A DNA stretch of 60,000 bases from Liolophura sinensis (GCF_032854445.1 NC_088307.1:18366017-18426016), one strand, 5' to 3'; shown: positions 30,329 through 42,242, numbered from the stretch's first letter. Numbers and translations: made by a program. The notes: a model not told the origin generated them from the sequence alone.

Positions 30329-30572
30329 ACACTCCAAAAAATTAATCTGTTTTAACACGAAATCTGTTGTCTGAATGATACAAGAATGTTTTATGTTATA
30401 ACATAATATTCTATCATATTCAACATATGTCTTTGTTTATTCAACATAGAATCTTTGTGTTGAATTAATAGAATATATGTGTTATATTTAACAAAACAAT
30501 CTGCCGTAATTACAGAACACATTCTAGCATCACTTAGACAACAGATTTTCAGAGTAATTTTTTTGAGTGTTG
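30329..30572. mobile_element. MITE with long terminal inverted repeats, copy 2 (full length)
   Basis: The ends ACACTCCAAAAAATTAATCT and ATTTTTTTGAGTGTTG are inverted, and the inner arms (ATCTGTTGTCTGAATGATAC against ATCACTTAGACAACAGATTT) extend the pairing to about 60 bp per side. The right half is closely similar to the right half of the copy at 14.1-14.3 kb. Non-autonomous; the superfamily is not evident. Confidence 0.8.
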
Positions 30573-31704
30573 AGGGCTTGGAGGAAAATCTGGTGGAACA
30601 TAGATATTACAAACGTAGACGGAGAAATTAACACATCAAAACGTGGATAACGAGGAAAGCAGTTTCCACGTATTAGGAAAGAAACTGTGACATTTTCAGT
30701 ACCGATAATGGATTCGACTTATATGAGGAGGGCAGTAGCTGGATTTGAACCCGCGACTTATTTCGTCAAGAGGTATAATTGGTATCCGGCGGTATAATAG
30801 GTTACGTTCCATCAAAATAACTTTTACCTTTACAAAAGGTATGAGACTGTTATTTCATGTAAATGGGACAACTTTATAAATACGTATTTATACATATCCA
30901 TTTAACATGAGGCTGAAGAAAAAGTAATTAGATGGTCAGTTTCATGCTTCAACTGCTTTAATGGCCAATTCTTTCTTAAAAGTGTTAACCTTGAGTCCAG
31001 CAGATTTCACAATTTTTAAAGGGATAAAATGACTGTTTTATATAAAAACAAACGCATTTTTAGGCCATAAAATTCGTTTTAACACCTAAGTTGACTGTAA
31101 AGACTGAATTCGTTATTATGTTTTTTTTTTCTTGGATATTTTTTACCCCTTTTGTCCACTATCATTTCTAAATGAAGATAATTATATCTAGAAGGCCAGC
31201 CCATTTGCCTTTGCCTTTGATCTACCCTGTCTTCATTGGCATCTCATACACACCATTAGTTTTACTCACGGCACAGTTCCCCTTACAGCCTGCCTGAATG
31301 TAGTATATACATACAATTTCACATAAATTACAACCGGACAAATTATATGCATGTACAATCTATAAGTTTGTCTCTGAGTGATTGGATTTCGCTTGATGAC
31401 ACTAGAAGTGCATTAGCTATTTCACAGGCTTCTGATAACAATGATATCAACCATATTCCATGTATATATTTTTTATTCACATCTCTTCATCTGTCTGAAA
31501 CCTTGCTAACATTTTTCATATTTTTAGAATATTCTGAAACACGGTGTGAAATAACAAGGAATCAAACATTAATCAGTGTTTTGGGGGGTGGGGTGGGGTG
31601 GGGGTGGGGGATAGGTGGGGTGGTATTGTTGTGTATAATTATTTTTTCTTCTTTTTCCTTTTTCTTTTGCCTATGTCTAGGAGCTGTGTTACTGTATGTG
31701 GGAT
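30573..31704. other. no gene; G-rich tract at 31582-31622
   Basis: Unique AT-rich sequence. A reverse B-box-like GGATTTGAACCCGCGACTTA at 30742 suggests a decayed tRNA-derived SINE. The tract GGGGTGGGGTGGGGGTGGGG and its flanks could form a G-quadruplex on the plus strand. Confidence 0.45.
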
Positions 31705-31945
31705 TGGCTGATTGACTGACTGTTATTTAACGCCATACTCACTGTACGAGTATCAAAACGACATTACTTATGGATAATTAACATTAATGCATATTTGGGG
31801 TTCAGTGAGGTTTCCAAACTATGGCAAGACGAAAAGGGAGTGCCCAGGCTAAAACCATTGCCCTCCAGGGGCTCGGCAATCCTACAGATTTATAAAGTCA
31901 CATCAGCGAGAGCTGGATTCGTTCCCGCGACCTTACAGTAGTTTG
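31705..31945 (-). mobile_element. SINE-D copy (tRNA-derived)
   Basis: On the plus strand it starts GACTGTTATTTAACGCCATA (tail side) and ends with GAGCTGGATTCGTTCCCGCG, the reverse of a tRNA-like B box. Related tail motifs (TTAATTGTTGTTTAACGCCATT type) occur at 34.9, 48.6 and 56.8 kb. Confidence 0.55.
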
Positions 31946-34876
31946 ACATTATCTCATGGGATTCCTTGACGCTTTCGCTACAGTGTTTTCATGGCCCGTG
32001 CGTTGACAGTTGCATTTTCCGGTACGACTCAGCAATGAACCCAAATACGATGGGACATTTTTCATTCGCTCATTTTCCAGTTCGTAAAAATGCTCCGGCT
32101 TTCGGATGGACATGGTATACCATGTATAGACTTATAGTAATAGCTGGGTTTATTGCAAAATTACCCAGGGTATGTAAAAGCCAAGAAACTGCATGCGAAA
32201 ACTAAAGCTATAAACCTTTGTAGCCTGAACCCAACTGGCACGCGCGTGCAACAAAAATCGCACATGGCGTGTTTTGTACACACACATCATAGTATCCTTT
32301 AACAGGAATTCCTTGTTCGCGGAAGCCCTTAACAGTGTTGCCTAACACATGTGCTGGAAGGTTTAATTACTATAATTGTACAGCTGAATAGGCGGTACTT
32401 GTTCTTTGTGGAATACGTACACTGGGCTAGGGGGGACACGCATGGATACGCATGACCGAGCACCAAGTCAGAAAGGGTTTGCTCATAACGACGTCTACCC
32501 CCGGCGTATATCCCCCTGGGGCACTTGTAGGGGCGCTAAAGCTATGCTCATGTATCTGCTTCCCACCCACCGCAGAAGTTTATCACACGACAGTCTGGTT
32601 TGTATGGTCGTCCGTCGTGATTAATACCAGCTGTGCTTTGCTCAGACTAAGTCCTTTGATTGAAAAGTCCCCAAAATTTTACACAGGACTGATTTCTGTA
32701 TACAAAGGATCGTCACAGAGCTGGCACGGAATTTCTAGCCAACGTCTATACGCCGTCACACACGTGGCTGTGGTATTTGTACATTTCAGTCAGAGTTGAC
32801 GCGACACTGGAGTGAAACGTACATAGCCCTACATCGCGAGAGATGCCAGTGTGGTGCTGAGAAAATTACAATCTGCCATAGACTCTGTCTGCTGTTTGCA
32901 AGGTATGGTTATAATTATTTTCGCATATTTTTACATAATTTCAGTAACTTTGAGAGAGACATGCGGAACTGGTATAGCTGCTGACTGAAAGGCCGCTTGA
33001 AACTGCTCAGCACTAGTGATGAATGAATTGAATAGGCCAAGTTGCTAAACTAAAGCTACATGAGCCTGCTTTATATTGGTTTTTGAGAAAGATGTTTGCA
33101 GTTAGTTTGCATCGGTATACAAGCCCGTCCATACAAGACCGTCCATATGTAACTGTAAAGATTGATGGCATATATGAAAAGCTGTTAGAAAATTTACCTG
33201 GAGACATTTGTTTTGGGCCTATATGTTTAAGTTTAATGACATGATTGTTCGCTCGTCTTTTTGTCTTGTTTGCATGCTGGAGATTGGGAAAGAGAGACAG
33301 TACAGCGCTTTCATTAAGCCGCATTGCTTGCTTGTGGACAAAAATGTCCTACCGAGTAAAAGTCCTGACTGCTTGTTAAACGCTTGATGAACGGAAAGTT
33401 ACATCATGGGCGTACAATGCTGTGACACTTAACTGTACATGTCTTTAACAACGAACATGTAACAACTTTAATTAATGCTCTCGTTAAGAAAAGACAGACA
33501 ACTTATAAATAGACCTGATCGGGTTGGACTTTTTTGCGTCTTTTTTTTTTATCTGTTCGGGTTCCTGAAATGATAAATGCGTACTATTCCATATGCAATA
33601 GATGTTTGCAGTATACCACATACGCATATATTTTAGACACTTTCGTGATGGGCACATGCTTTCATTTACATTCCTATGTGAGCCTTTTTCTACTGGTACA
33701 TTTCCCAATTATGTTTAATCGTTAAATGGGTTAATTGCTCTACGGCCTTTTTTTTTTTATCTCTTTGTCTCATCAACTAAACGGAAGCTGCAGGTATTAA
33801 ATATCGTGCCATATATTTATACATGGATGAAGTTATGTATGAATTGATGTTCACTTGTGTGGAGAATCGTAAATGCGTGCATGAAGTTGATAAGTATGTG
33901 GTAGTTGTAGTTGTCACTGGCAGAGCGGCATAAAGTGTTGAGACTATATATAGAGGGAGACCTTGCACTTTAGCTATTGACCATATATTTATCTCCTGTA
34001 CAGTTAAGAAAACGTATGATATGGCCAAAAAATAATGTTATAAATGTTAGGTAAAATGTTAAAACACAAACAAACAGACTCAATATATGTCCAGTATCAT
34101 TGAACATTGTCACAATTTTAATTAATGCCAATTTGTGTGTGATTGGTTAATTTGTTAAAAGGTGAATATAACATCTGGCAATTGTTCAAGATCTCTACTT
34201 GAAACTTCAGCAATCTCTGGGAGATTTCACAAAGGTCGAACACCTGTATATCTGTATATAAGGTCTGTATATTTTTTACTGCTGCTATATAGGCTAAATG
34301 CAAACGCATTTTACGGTTGTTCAGGTAACCCCAAGTTCAAATTCCTGAGAGTGACTTTCCCTAAACTTCGTAACTACATTTTCTATAAATTTGATTTCGC
34401 CATGACTTTTCTGAATATATATAATACCATAAGGCGTCGTGCATGATACAAATGAAAAAACATATTAGACCTTGGTCAATATGTTTATAGTTAATGGTTT
34501 ATCTATCTAATGGTCATCGCGGAGGTGGACATATTGCATGCATTTAGCATACAGTTATGTAGATTTATTATGTATGCACGAACGATTAGTTGTAGAAATA
34601 TTTAATCCTACCGCATTATAAGTCAGTGAAGTGAATAAATGAATGAGCCGGTGCATAGCTTGTGTTTCTAAGGTTACTAGTGTCTAAAAACTGGTATATT
34701 TTCTGACACAGTTCATTGAGGTACTCACCATACTTTCCAAAACAGCAACACAATTGCCATGCATTTTGACTCATATAAATTTACAATTTTCTGACAGAAT
34801 AATGATCACTGATGGCGCAAAAATCAGACTTTGACGTTACCGGTTTAAGCACATAGAAATATTCTTATTTCTGGCA
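31946..34876. other. no gene recognised
   Basis: Three kilobases of mixed noncoding sequence without recognised repeats except short T runs (33541-33549, 33749-33759). The 115-codon frame at 32452 and others lack motifs. Confidence 0.45.
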
Positions 34877-34877
34877 G

Positions 34878-34995
34878 TGTATTTCTTTATTTAATTCATT
34901 AATTGTTGTTTAACTCCATTCTCCACTGAATATATGATGTTAGATGAAATCATAACCAGTCAGAAAATGGATAACATCCCAAGGCCTTTGACCAA
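34878..34995 (-). mobile_element. SINE-D tail-side fragment
   Basis: TTTATTTAATTCATTAATTG, TTGTTTAACTCCATTCTCC matches the 3' side of SINE-D; the rest is decayed. Confidence 0.4.
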
Positions 34996-37195
34996 TCATC
35001 TCATGGATAACACCCAAAGCCGCAATTTAATTGGTTAACTACATTAATTGTGCAGCATGATAAGAGAATAGGTTAGATCATAAACTGGAATTACATTTGA
35101 GATGGTTTTCTGATAGACCCCTCTTTCAAAGGCATAGCGTTCTGAGCACGATTGTATTACGACAAATAAGAGTGTAAGTTTAAGCTATATGTCCGTTTCT
35201 GAAGTACAGAGATATTTACTCGTGCCCTGGTATGGAGATTAGAAGACTACTTGCGTTCACCATGGAGACAAGGCGGGAACGTGGAGAATGCTCATCGCTC
35301 CGTTTTTTTCACCGCCGGTTATTGTCTTGGCACGTGATCACCATTCTGATCGCCTGATTACGATATTTGATTATTAATAACAAATGTGTTTGTCCATGTA
35401 AACATAGACTTCTACCACGGATCAATAATTTGAGGTAACCGAGCTGGCTTTCCAAGTCGATCGAGCGAATTAAGACACAAACTCATTTATTTCTATGTTC
35501 CCTAGCAGGCATTCATCCAACAGACCACTTATGAATAATTTATATTTTAATGAATTATTTCTCCGTGATTCTTAAACTCTGTTCGCGTTAATTTTCCACT
35601 CTATATATAGACCATACCCGGTGACATATACTGCATACAGTCGTGTAATAAATAGTCAGTTCGACCAAATCTAAAACAGACTTATAATGTATACGGCAAA
35701 TACGTGACCTCACGGTGCTAGCTGCATGGCAGGCCTACTGTAATGTTCAGAGACGTGTTATACGTCTGAAAGCGGCCATCTAGACTGCGACAGCGATCTC
35801 GTGGAGGTCGCGGTTTTAACTCCTTGGATTGTGGCAGTACACAATTTACAGTGACGGGAGAGACACACATGAATCGTACATAGTGTATGCTTTCGTCAGA
35901 AGATTTGACTGAAATTTCTCTTGTATTCTACATTACAAAGTGTGTCGAACCTTCAGTCAGCCGATGTTATTAAATATGTAAATTTTTCATCTCTGATTTC
36001 AGATTCATATTCTCAATCTGATGTGGAGTGCGACCGGCTCACAGCTACATAGGAAAAGGGAAGTAAAAGTAGTTCCCTGAATTCTGATTGTACGAACTAC
36101 ATTTCTTCGCGCTTTTCGTCTTTCTTGGTCATGTATTAAGTTATTGATCCCCAATGGATTACGTGGATTGGATGGATTAACTCTTTGGTTTACTAATTCG
36201 CCGAAGGATTCATCTTCTTTGACAACGGTCATGGAAAGCATTTCTCCTGTAATCAACCGTGCCCGGTTGTCCCGAACGCCTCATGTTAAGGATTAATATC
36301 GTTAAAGACCCAACCGGATTACTGGAATTCACCGTTTCAACTACATGTGATCAAGAAACAGTTTTTCCAACCAAGTCTGCTAGAAAGGATTTACCTTATT
36401 AACGTACTTTTATATATTAAGTTTACAACTCGTTTCACCGCTGAAAAGTTGTGGAGAAAAGATTTACTTTGTGAACTGGAAAAAAGTTTCCCCGTCAGGT
36501 GTTCGATATTTGTGTCATCTTGTACGAGAAAAAAATTTTCAACAAAGGATTATACAGTTCTTGGTTATTTCTCCAGCTTTTTGACGGGAAGGAAACTGTA
36601 CTCGACCAAGGACGTATATTTATCCTGGCGTATATTTATCCATAAGGATGCACTCTATGCATTTCTCATGATATCACTGAAGTACTGCCATCAGGATTAC
36701 CTCTGTGACGTAAAAAGTGACGTGTCCGCCATACTGCACACGCTGTCATGACACCAGCATGACGCAATGTTGCGCGAGCATTTGTTTGGCTGTATCGTGA
36801 TGATACAGGCTGTGTCGTCTGCTCTTTCTATGAGGCTGGACGATGGTAAGAACTTTATTAGAAATTGGAAAACATGATGTGTATAACTGCAGGACAGAAG
36901 CCGCAAAAAGGAGCTTCCCAAAACAAAGAACTCTTACACGCAACAAACAATCTGTATTTCACAAAAGAAAACCGATGAACGCTCATTGGTCAAACAACAA
37001 TTATTATTCTTAGAAGAGTTCGTCAAAGGTTACTTCGTCAGAGTCTATAGTTTCGCAGAAGACTCGAGTTCGTCAAAGGCAAATTCGCCAAAGACTGTAC
37101 AGAGACATGTGATGAAACTAGAGTCATTGGCGAACTTGAGTCTTCGAAGAACACGAATGAGCACTGGTCATTAGTTTTCTGCGTGGAGTCGTAAC
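34996..37195. other. no gene; imperfect inverted repeat at 37058-37145
   Basis: Noncoding. AT-rich motifs of TAATTA type cluster at 35340-35580. The 134-codon frame at 36347-36751 and the minus-strand frame at 36005-36256 have no domain I recognise. GAAGACTCGAGTTCGTCAA (37058) is nearly the inverse of TTGGCGAACTTGAGTCTTC (37127). Confidence 0.4.
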
Positions 37196-37199
37196 CTTT

Positions 37200-37670
37200 G
37201 TTCGTTTGATCAATAGATTGTTTGTTGTGTGTAACCGTTCACAGTTTAGGTAATAGACTATTGCATTTAACCGTTCTTCGTTTGGGGAATAGACTGTTTG
37301 TTGCGTGTAACAGTTTTTCGTTTGGTGAATAGACTGCTTATTACGTGTAACTGAACTGTGTATGTGAGATAGACTGTTTGTTTCGAGTAACCGTTCTTCT
37401 TGTGGTTAATAGATTGCTTGTTGCGTGTAACCGTTCACAGTTTAGGAAATTGTCTGTTGGTTGTGTGTAACCGTTCTTAGTTTGGAGAATAGACTGCTTC
37501 TTGCGTGTAACTGTTTTTTGTATGTGGAGTAGGCTGTTTGTTTCATGTAACCGTTCTTCCTTTGGTTCATAGACCGCTTGTTTCGTGTAACCGTTCTTCG
37601 TTTGGGGAATAGTGTGCTTGTTGCGTGTAACAGTTCCCGGTTTGTGGAATGGACTGTTTGCTATGTGTCT
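37200..37670. repeat. 40-bp minisatellite, about 12 copies, with higher-order pattern
   Basis: The unit GGAATAGACTGTTTGTTGCG then TGTAACCGTTCTTCGTTTG repeats every 40 bp. Variants recur at a distance of four units: the TATGTGAGATAGACTGTTTG unit near 37360 reappears near 37520, and its three following neighbours correspond too. It ends about 920 bp before the receptor exon. Confidence 0.88.
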
Positions 37671-38592
37671 TCAGGCTTCTGTGTTCAGTGAAATTCAAAG
37701 TGTGCTCGTGAACTGTTACGTGTAAACTTCAATGACGGTAAACATAACGCCTTTAGACAAACTTCCAATGATGATAATTCTGTATTTTACATGTTCTGTC
37801 ATGAAATCTGGTATGATTTACGCCTTAGCTTCTTCTGCCACTATGCTGATTTTCTCAAAGCTAAAACTCCTACCATCTGAAGGCTATTCTATTGTTTTCG
37901 CTCCGTCTCTTTTTTGTCACTCTTTTTATTTAAGTCCTGGAAAAATCACAAGGCATTTATTATACGTACTGATCACGTCATTTACAGTGCCATTTGAAAC
38001 TAGCCGTTTTGATCACTAGAGTTATCTCCCTTCTACCATTCTCAGTTACCTCGGCTATAAGGAATCGCAAGGAAAGAAAAAAAAATTTCAGAAGGCAGAT
38101 TAGCTTGAAAGAAGTTGGCCATGGCCGATTGAGTGGCTGATGTCTTCTCCTTTCAATCGGTGGAACAAAAGATGTGTGGGTTCAAACGTTGTATGGGCAA
38201 GGAAGTTGTACATTTCCCGGCCTTGTTTTGTGCAAATCTGTACGTGGGGAAGTTCATCAGTAACTTGCCAAAGGTGGGTGGTTTACCCCTCGTTCTCGGG
38301 TTTCTTCCACTCAAAACTAAGGTGCATGGGTATGGCCTTATATAAACAACAATCGAACAAATCTGTCTTTGGGACATTGTGTGTTAGCATAACTTTAGGA
38401 ATGCATAGGCTATGTTCATTTAGCATTTTCAAGCGTCAAATTTATTGCCAGATCAAACCATGGAAGGTTTTGGGTGTGCTCTGATGAGGTTTGGGGACCA
38501 TCTAAGTTGCATGTAGGCTAATGGTGTAGTTAAGTTACCAAATTAATTAATGAACTAATATATATTCTGAAAAACGAACTTTTCCTTTTCAG
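37671..38592 (+). other. intronic or intergenic sequence before the receptor exon
   Basis: Contains the SINE-C copy at 38104-38350. The last 60 bp before 38593 carry a possible branch point (GAACTAAT) and a pyrimidine tract TTTTCCTTTTCAG. Confidence 0.45.
38104..38350 (+). mobile_element. SINE-C copy
   Basis: The tRNA-like head GGCCGATTGAGTGGCTGATG is followed by a B-box-like GTGGGTTCAAACG, then the core AACTTGCCAAAGGTGGGTGG and TTTACCCCTCGTTCTCGGG. The tail is short and diverged. Confidence 0.65.
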
Positions 38593-39503
38593 TTCACGCC
38601 CTGTCGTTCTGTGGCTCCCTGGGATGTGCCAACAACGCCACATGTCGGACTACCTTGACCAACAACGAAATAGAAGGAAGTCACGTGACATATTCCGAAT
38701 GCGTCTGCCAAGGAGATTGGATAGGACCAAAATGTGACCACCTTTTGTCGCTCAACCTGTTACGTCATCAACATGACGTAGCCGACCTTGTAGCTGACGT
38801 CATACATGTCAAGACGACTAGACGAGGTGGCAAACGAAACAGAAGACCAAAGACAAGACCGTTTGAACTGAGCTTCAGTGTTCAGTACTGGACGAATGAT
38901 TCAATGGCTATGTGCAATATAATGACCGAAGTCAGGTCGAAAACCTTTCACCTAAAAGGGCTTAAGCCGGGGACGTTTTACACTGCCTGTGCCAGTGCGG
39001 TAGGTGTAGATCTGTGTTTCGCAAAGACTCCACAAAGAATGAATTCCGTGTCCAATTGTGTCTATTTTCAAACTCTCGTCGGGAACGAGACTCTCGTGGC
39101 GGCTACTCGGGAGATATCTCCAGTCGTAGCGCCTTTAACCTTAACAATTTTCTTTGTGATAGTACTATTGATTTTCGTTGTGATTCTGGTCAAATGCCGA
39201 ACCTGGCAGTACTGTCGGAAAAACGGATCATTACTTCGGCGTCGTATTTTGACTTCATCACGCAACTGCAAATGCCCTTGTCTTTCATCCGTTTCAACGG
39301 AAACGAGGCCGGAGCCTCGAACTGACGGTTGGCTTCTCCCCAAGACAGCCAATGGGCGGTTCAGAAACTACAGCAAACGCCGCCACCCCCATCCAACCGC
39401 TATACCGCTGACAACGATCATCGAATACAAAACCGAGGAAGCGGAAACGTCCGCTAGTCCCCTAGTGGTGGACGAAGGAATTGCCACTGAGGAAAAATCA
39501 TAA
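38593..39503 (+). CDS. 3'-terminal exon of an EGF/FN3 single-pass receptor, probably LRR class (vasorin-like)
   Basis: The exon follows TTCCTTTTCAG, enters with two bases of a split codon and reads 302 residues to TAA at 39501-39503. Residues 6-47 form an EGF-like module with six cysteines (spacing C4C5C18C1C8C; ends CVCQGDWIGPKC). Residues about 60-160 look like an FN3 domain, with FELSFSVQYW and FHLKGLKPGTFYTACASAVG, then NCVYFQT, the arrangement seen in LRR-FN3 neuronal receptors. Residues about 178-199 are a transmembrane helix (APLTLTIFFVIVLLIFVVIL), followed by a basic, cysteine-rich stretch and a 100-residue cytoplasmic tail with an acidic end. EGF then FN3 then TM is the C-terminal order of vasorin, whose N-terminal part is leucine-rich repeats. 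I could not find the LRR or signal-peptide exons upstream, so the name is inference; the domains are seen directly. Confidence 0.8.
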
Positions 39504-39996
39504 CTGAATTGTTTTATTTTTTCTGAATATTTGTGTGTTTGGATCCAGTACGAAAGAATGTACATAGATGAAACCTTGATTTGTTTTTATGAAAGAAGAA
39601 TAGCGCAGCCTCTAAAGCTAACGAGTAATTGAATGTTTATATTGTGTACTATTTGTCGCTGCGCAGTATTAGATTTTTTGAGGGGTGGGGGGGGGGGGGG
39701 GGCGCGGAGTTTGGCCTCAGTGCCTTGCTTAGAAAACACTTTAATCAATACAAGAGGTCACGTAGGATACCTAAGAGTTGACGTGTTGTTGTCGTTTCTC
39801 TTGTATGAATAGTGGAACCTTTCCATTGGAGAACGGCCATTACTTTTCAGATATAGGTCAGATAGCATTTTCGATGCCATACGACGCGTCAAGGTCTTTT
39901 AATGACAGGATTCCCAATGTTAAAGGATTGCGACCCGAGGCAGGCACACACATTCAGAAAGTTAATCTTTGTACGGGTTAAACTATACACGAACTG
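39504..39996 (+). other. 3' flank of the receptor exon
   Basis: Likely 3' UTR and beyond. No AATAAA was found; a G16 homopolymer lies at 39687-39702, continuing into GCGCGG. Confidence 0.4.
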
Positions 39997-40352
39997 GTTT
40001 ATGAGTGGAGGAAACCAGATTTATGGATGGAGGAAACTCTGTTCGACTGCCCGATTATGGGTGGAGGAAACTCTGCCCGGCGGCTAGGTTTATGGGTGGA
40101 GGAAAACGTGCCAGGCGGCCAGATTTATGGGTGGAGGAAACTCTGCCCGGCGGCAAGATTTATGGGTGGAGGAAAACGTGCCAGGCGGCCAGATTTATGG
40201 GTGGAGGAAACTCTACCCGGCGGCTAGATTTATAGGTGGAGGAAAATCTGCCCAGCGGCCAGATTTTTGGCTGGAGAAGACTCTGTCCAGCGGCCAAATT
40301 TATGGGTGGATGAAATTCTGCCTGGCGGCCAGAGTTATGGGTGGAGGAAACT
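39997..40352. repeat. 35-bp minisatellite resembling the SINE-A core, about 10 copies
   Basis: The unit GGCGGCCAGATTTATGGGTG, GAGGAAACTCTGCCC repeats every 34-35 bp (first units shorter). It resembles the reverse strand of the SINE-A core (GGCGGCCAGCATTATGGTGG, GAGGAAACCGGGC), about 24 of 28 positions by eye. A decayed SINE-A tail (TATTTATTTGATTGATGTGT, 40412) lies just downstream. Frames are open in all phases, but it is not a gene. Confidence 0.85.
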
Positions 40353-42242
40353 CAGGATTCAAACGCGTCCAACGAGAGTCGTCACCTGTGGAATTATACC
40401 ACCCTCCTTCAATCTATTTATTTGATTGATGTGTTATAAGCTGTATAGACTAGTAGTGCCCAAGATCATTCTACTTTTACGATTATAGATACTAGCCGTG
40501 CAGAGGAAGCCCACAGTGCCTTTGGCAGGTTTATCATTGTGTTCATTGTGCTACAATGGACTGAATGTCCGGAATCTTTAGCAATGTGGGGCCCGCTTAA
40601 AGCAAACATCAAGTCAGCCACTGAACCTGAAATAATTAATAAAGTAGCATTCCAGAAATGTTGTAAAAATATTCTACACCGCTTATCAACAAAATAAATA
40701 GCAAGCAATCGTCAGTACCTAGCCACTCATTTGGTGACGCCATTTTGCCATGTTATAGCTATGTAGAGTGACGTCACAAAACCTAGGCGCTCTCCCGTAC
40801 CATCGGTATTAAACAACGTCACAATGAGAAAATACAAACCAAAAACGCCTGATAACCAACTAAAGAGTTTCAGCTCTGTTCCGTGTTCCAAGGTGCCGAT
40901 GTTTCTTTTAGTTTGGCGCGCGGTCAGTTCGATGTTCGTAGACACAAGCGTCATGTTTTAGTGGTCCGGCTTGTCCTTGCATAGGTGTCAGCATTTGGCC
41001 TAGCTGGCTGCACCAGCTTCAGGGAATTTAGCGAACATAGCAGGACCTTCTTTTTGATAACACACTCCTTCATTCAGATTTTGGGAAGATTTTATAATAA
41101 TAAATCTGACTTTGCTAAACAAAAAACAAAAAAAAATGCACAGCCAAAATATTTTTCTGAAAGCCATGTCTCTCCCGAGGCGGTTTCCTTGCCCGCTCAT
41201 TCTGACAAGTTACTGCAGTATCCTGCCCAACATGTACGCATGGTGACACGGGCAGCCGCTCTCAGTTCCCTACTCATAGGTTCAAAATGCATCAGTCTAA
41301 CACATAAACTAACCGCAAAATCCAATTTATTGCATCGATGTCTGGTTATCAACTATAAGTAACCACGCTGACAATCGAGAGCTAATAGGTCTTTTGACGT
41401 GACAGCCAATTACCAGGTAACGCTTTCAGTGCCAGTGATTGGCCAAGTTCATAAGGGCTTCTACAACATGGCTACTCAGAATGAATTGTCTGTCAGTGCC
41501 ATATCCTCACTGCTGAGCCGTATCTTCTCGGCTTTCAAAACTTTATAGAATTTTTTACATATTTTTTTGTGAAAGCTGTGTTCTATATAATTTTGTCTAT
41601 GCATATACAGTGGTAGACTTTATGTTCACTTTAACAAAGCGATTTGGGGCTTTGCGTAAAAATTTTAATGCTAGAATCCAACTCTTAAATAGTTGCATGG
41701 AACTGATAGTTTGAGCACCCAACTACAAATAATTGGCTTTGTAAAGAAGATTAAAGTTTTGGACTTTTGGGCTTTTGCGTCATGCTCCGGTTTCGTAGCT
41801 GTGTCTAATTACTCTAAACCCAGAGTTACGGGCAAAACACCTGGTATGACAATAAAATCGCCATGTTCCATAAACGAATTGGTTCCATCAAAATGCAACC
41901 GAAATACATATTTTTAAATAACGATAACTTAACTAGCAGGGTACACGATTTTGATATAGATTAAATTTTCACACGAAGATCATCCTTTGCAGCTTTCTGA
42001 CAACACTGAAATCTGCTGACTGCTTCTCTTTACAGTCTTCATATCTTATTTGGTATTTTTTTAAATTCCCCGGTGGTTTGTATTGAACTTTATTTTAAAA
42101 ATTGATCTGGCAATTACTGACTTGAAACGTCCATTATTGCTGACGACTGGTAATTGATATACAGATGTACATCTACATAAAAACCATAGCCTCGAGCGTG
42201 ACCGTATGACAGCCAGAGGAACACAATGACACTCACATGTCC
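40353..42242. other. no gene; promoter-like patch at 40735-40830
   Basis: Noncoding. GACGCCATTTTGCCATG (YY1-like on the reverse strand) and a palindromic CRE GTGACGTCAC occur within 40 bp of each other; TTTGGCGCGCGGTCAG follows at about 40913. Otherwise nothing recognised. Confidence 0.4.

Noticed and set aside
36347-36751. 134-codon plus-strand frame, considered as an upstream exon of the receptor
   Set aside because: No LRR or signal-peptide pattern and no link in phase to 38593.
37200-37670. CRISPR-like regular spacing
   Set aside because: The 40-bp units are contiguous tandem repeats without unique spacers, in an animal genome.
39902-40429. Overlapping W/G/R-rich frames
   Set aside because: The 35-bp minisatellite is open in all phases; no splice context or domain.
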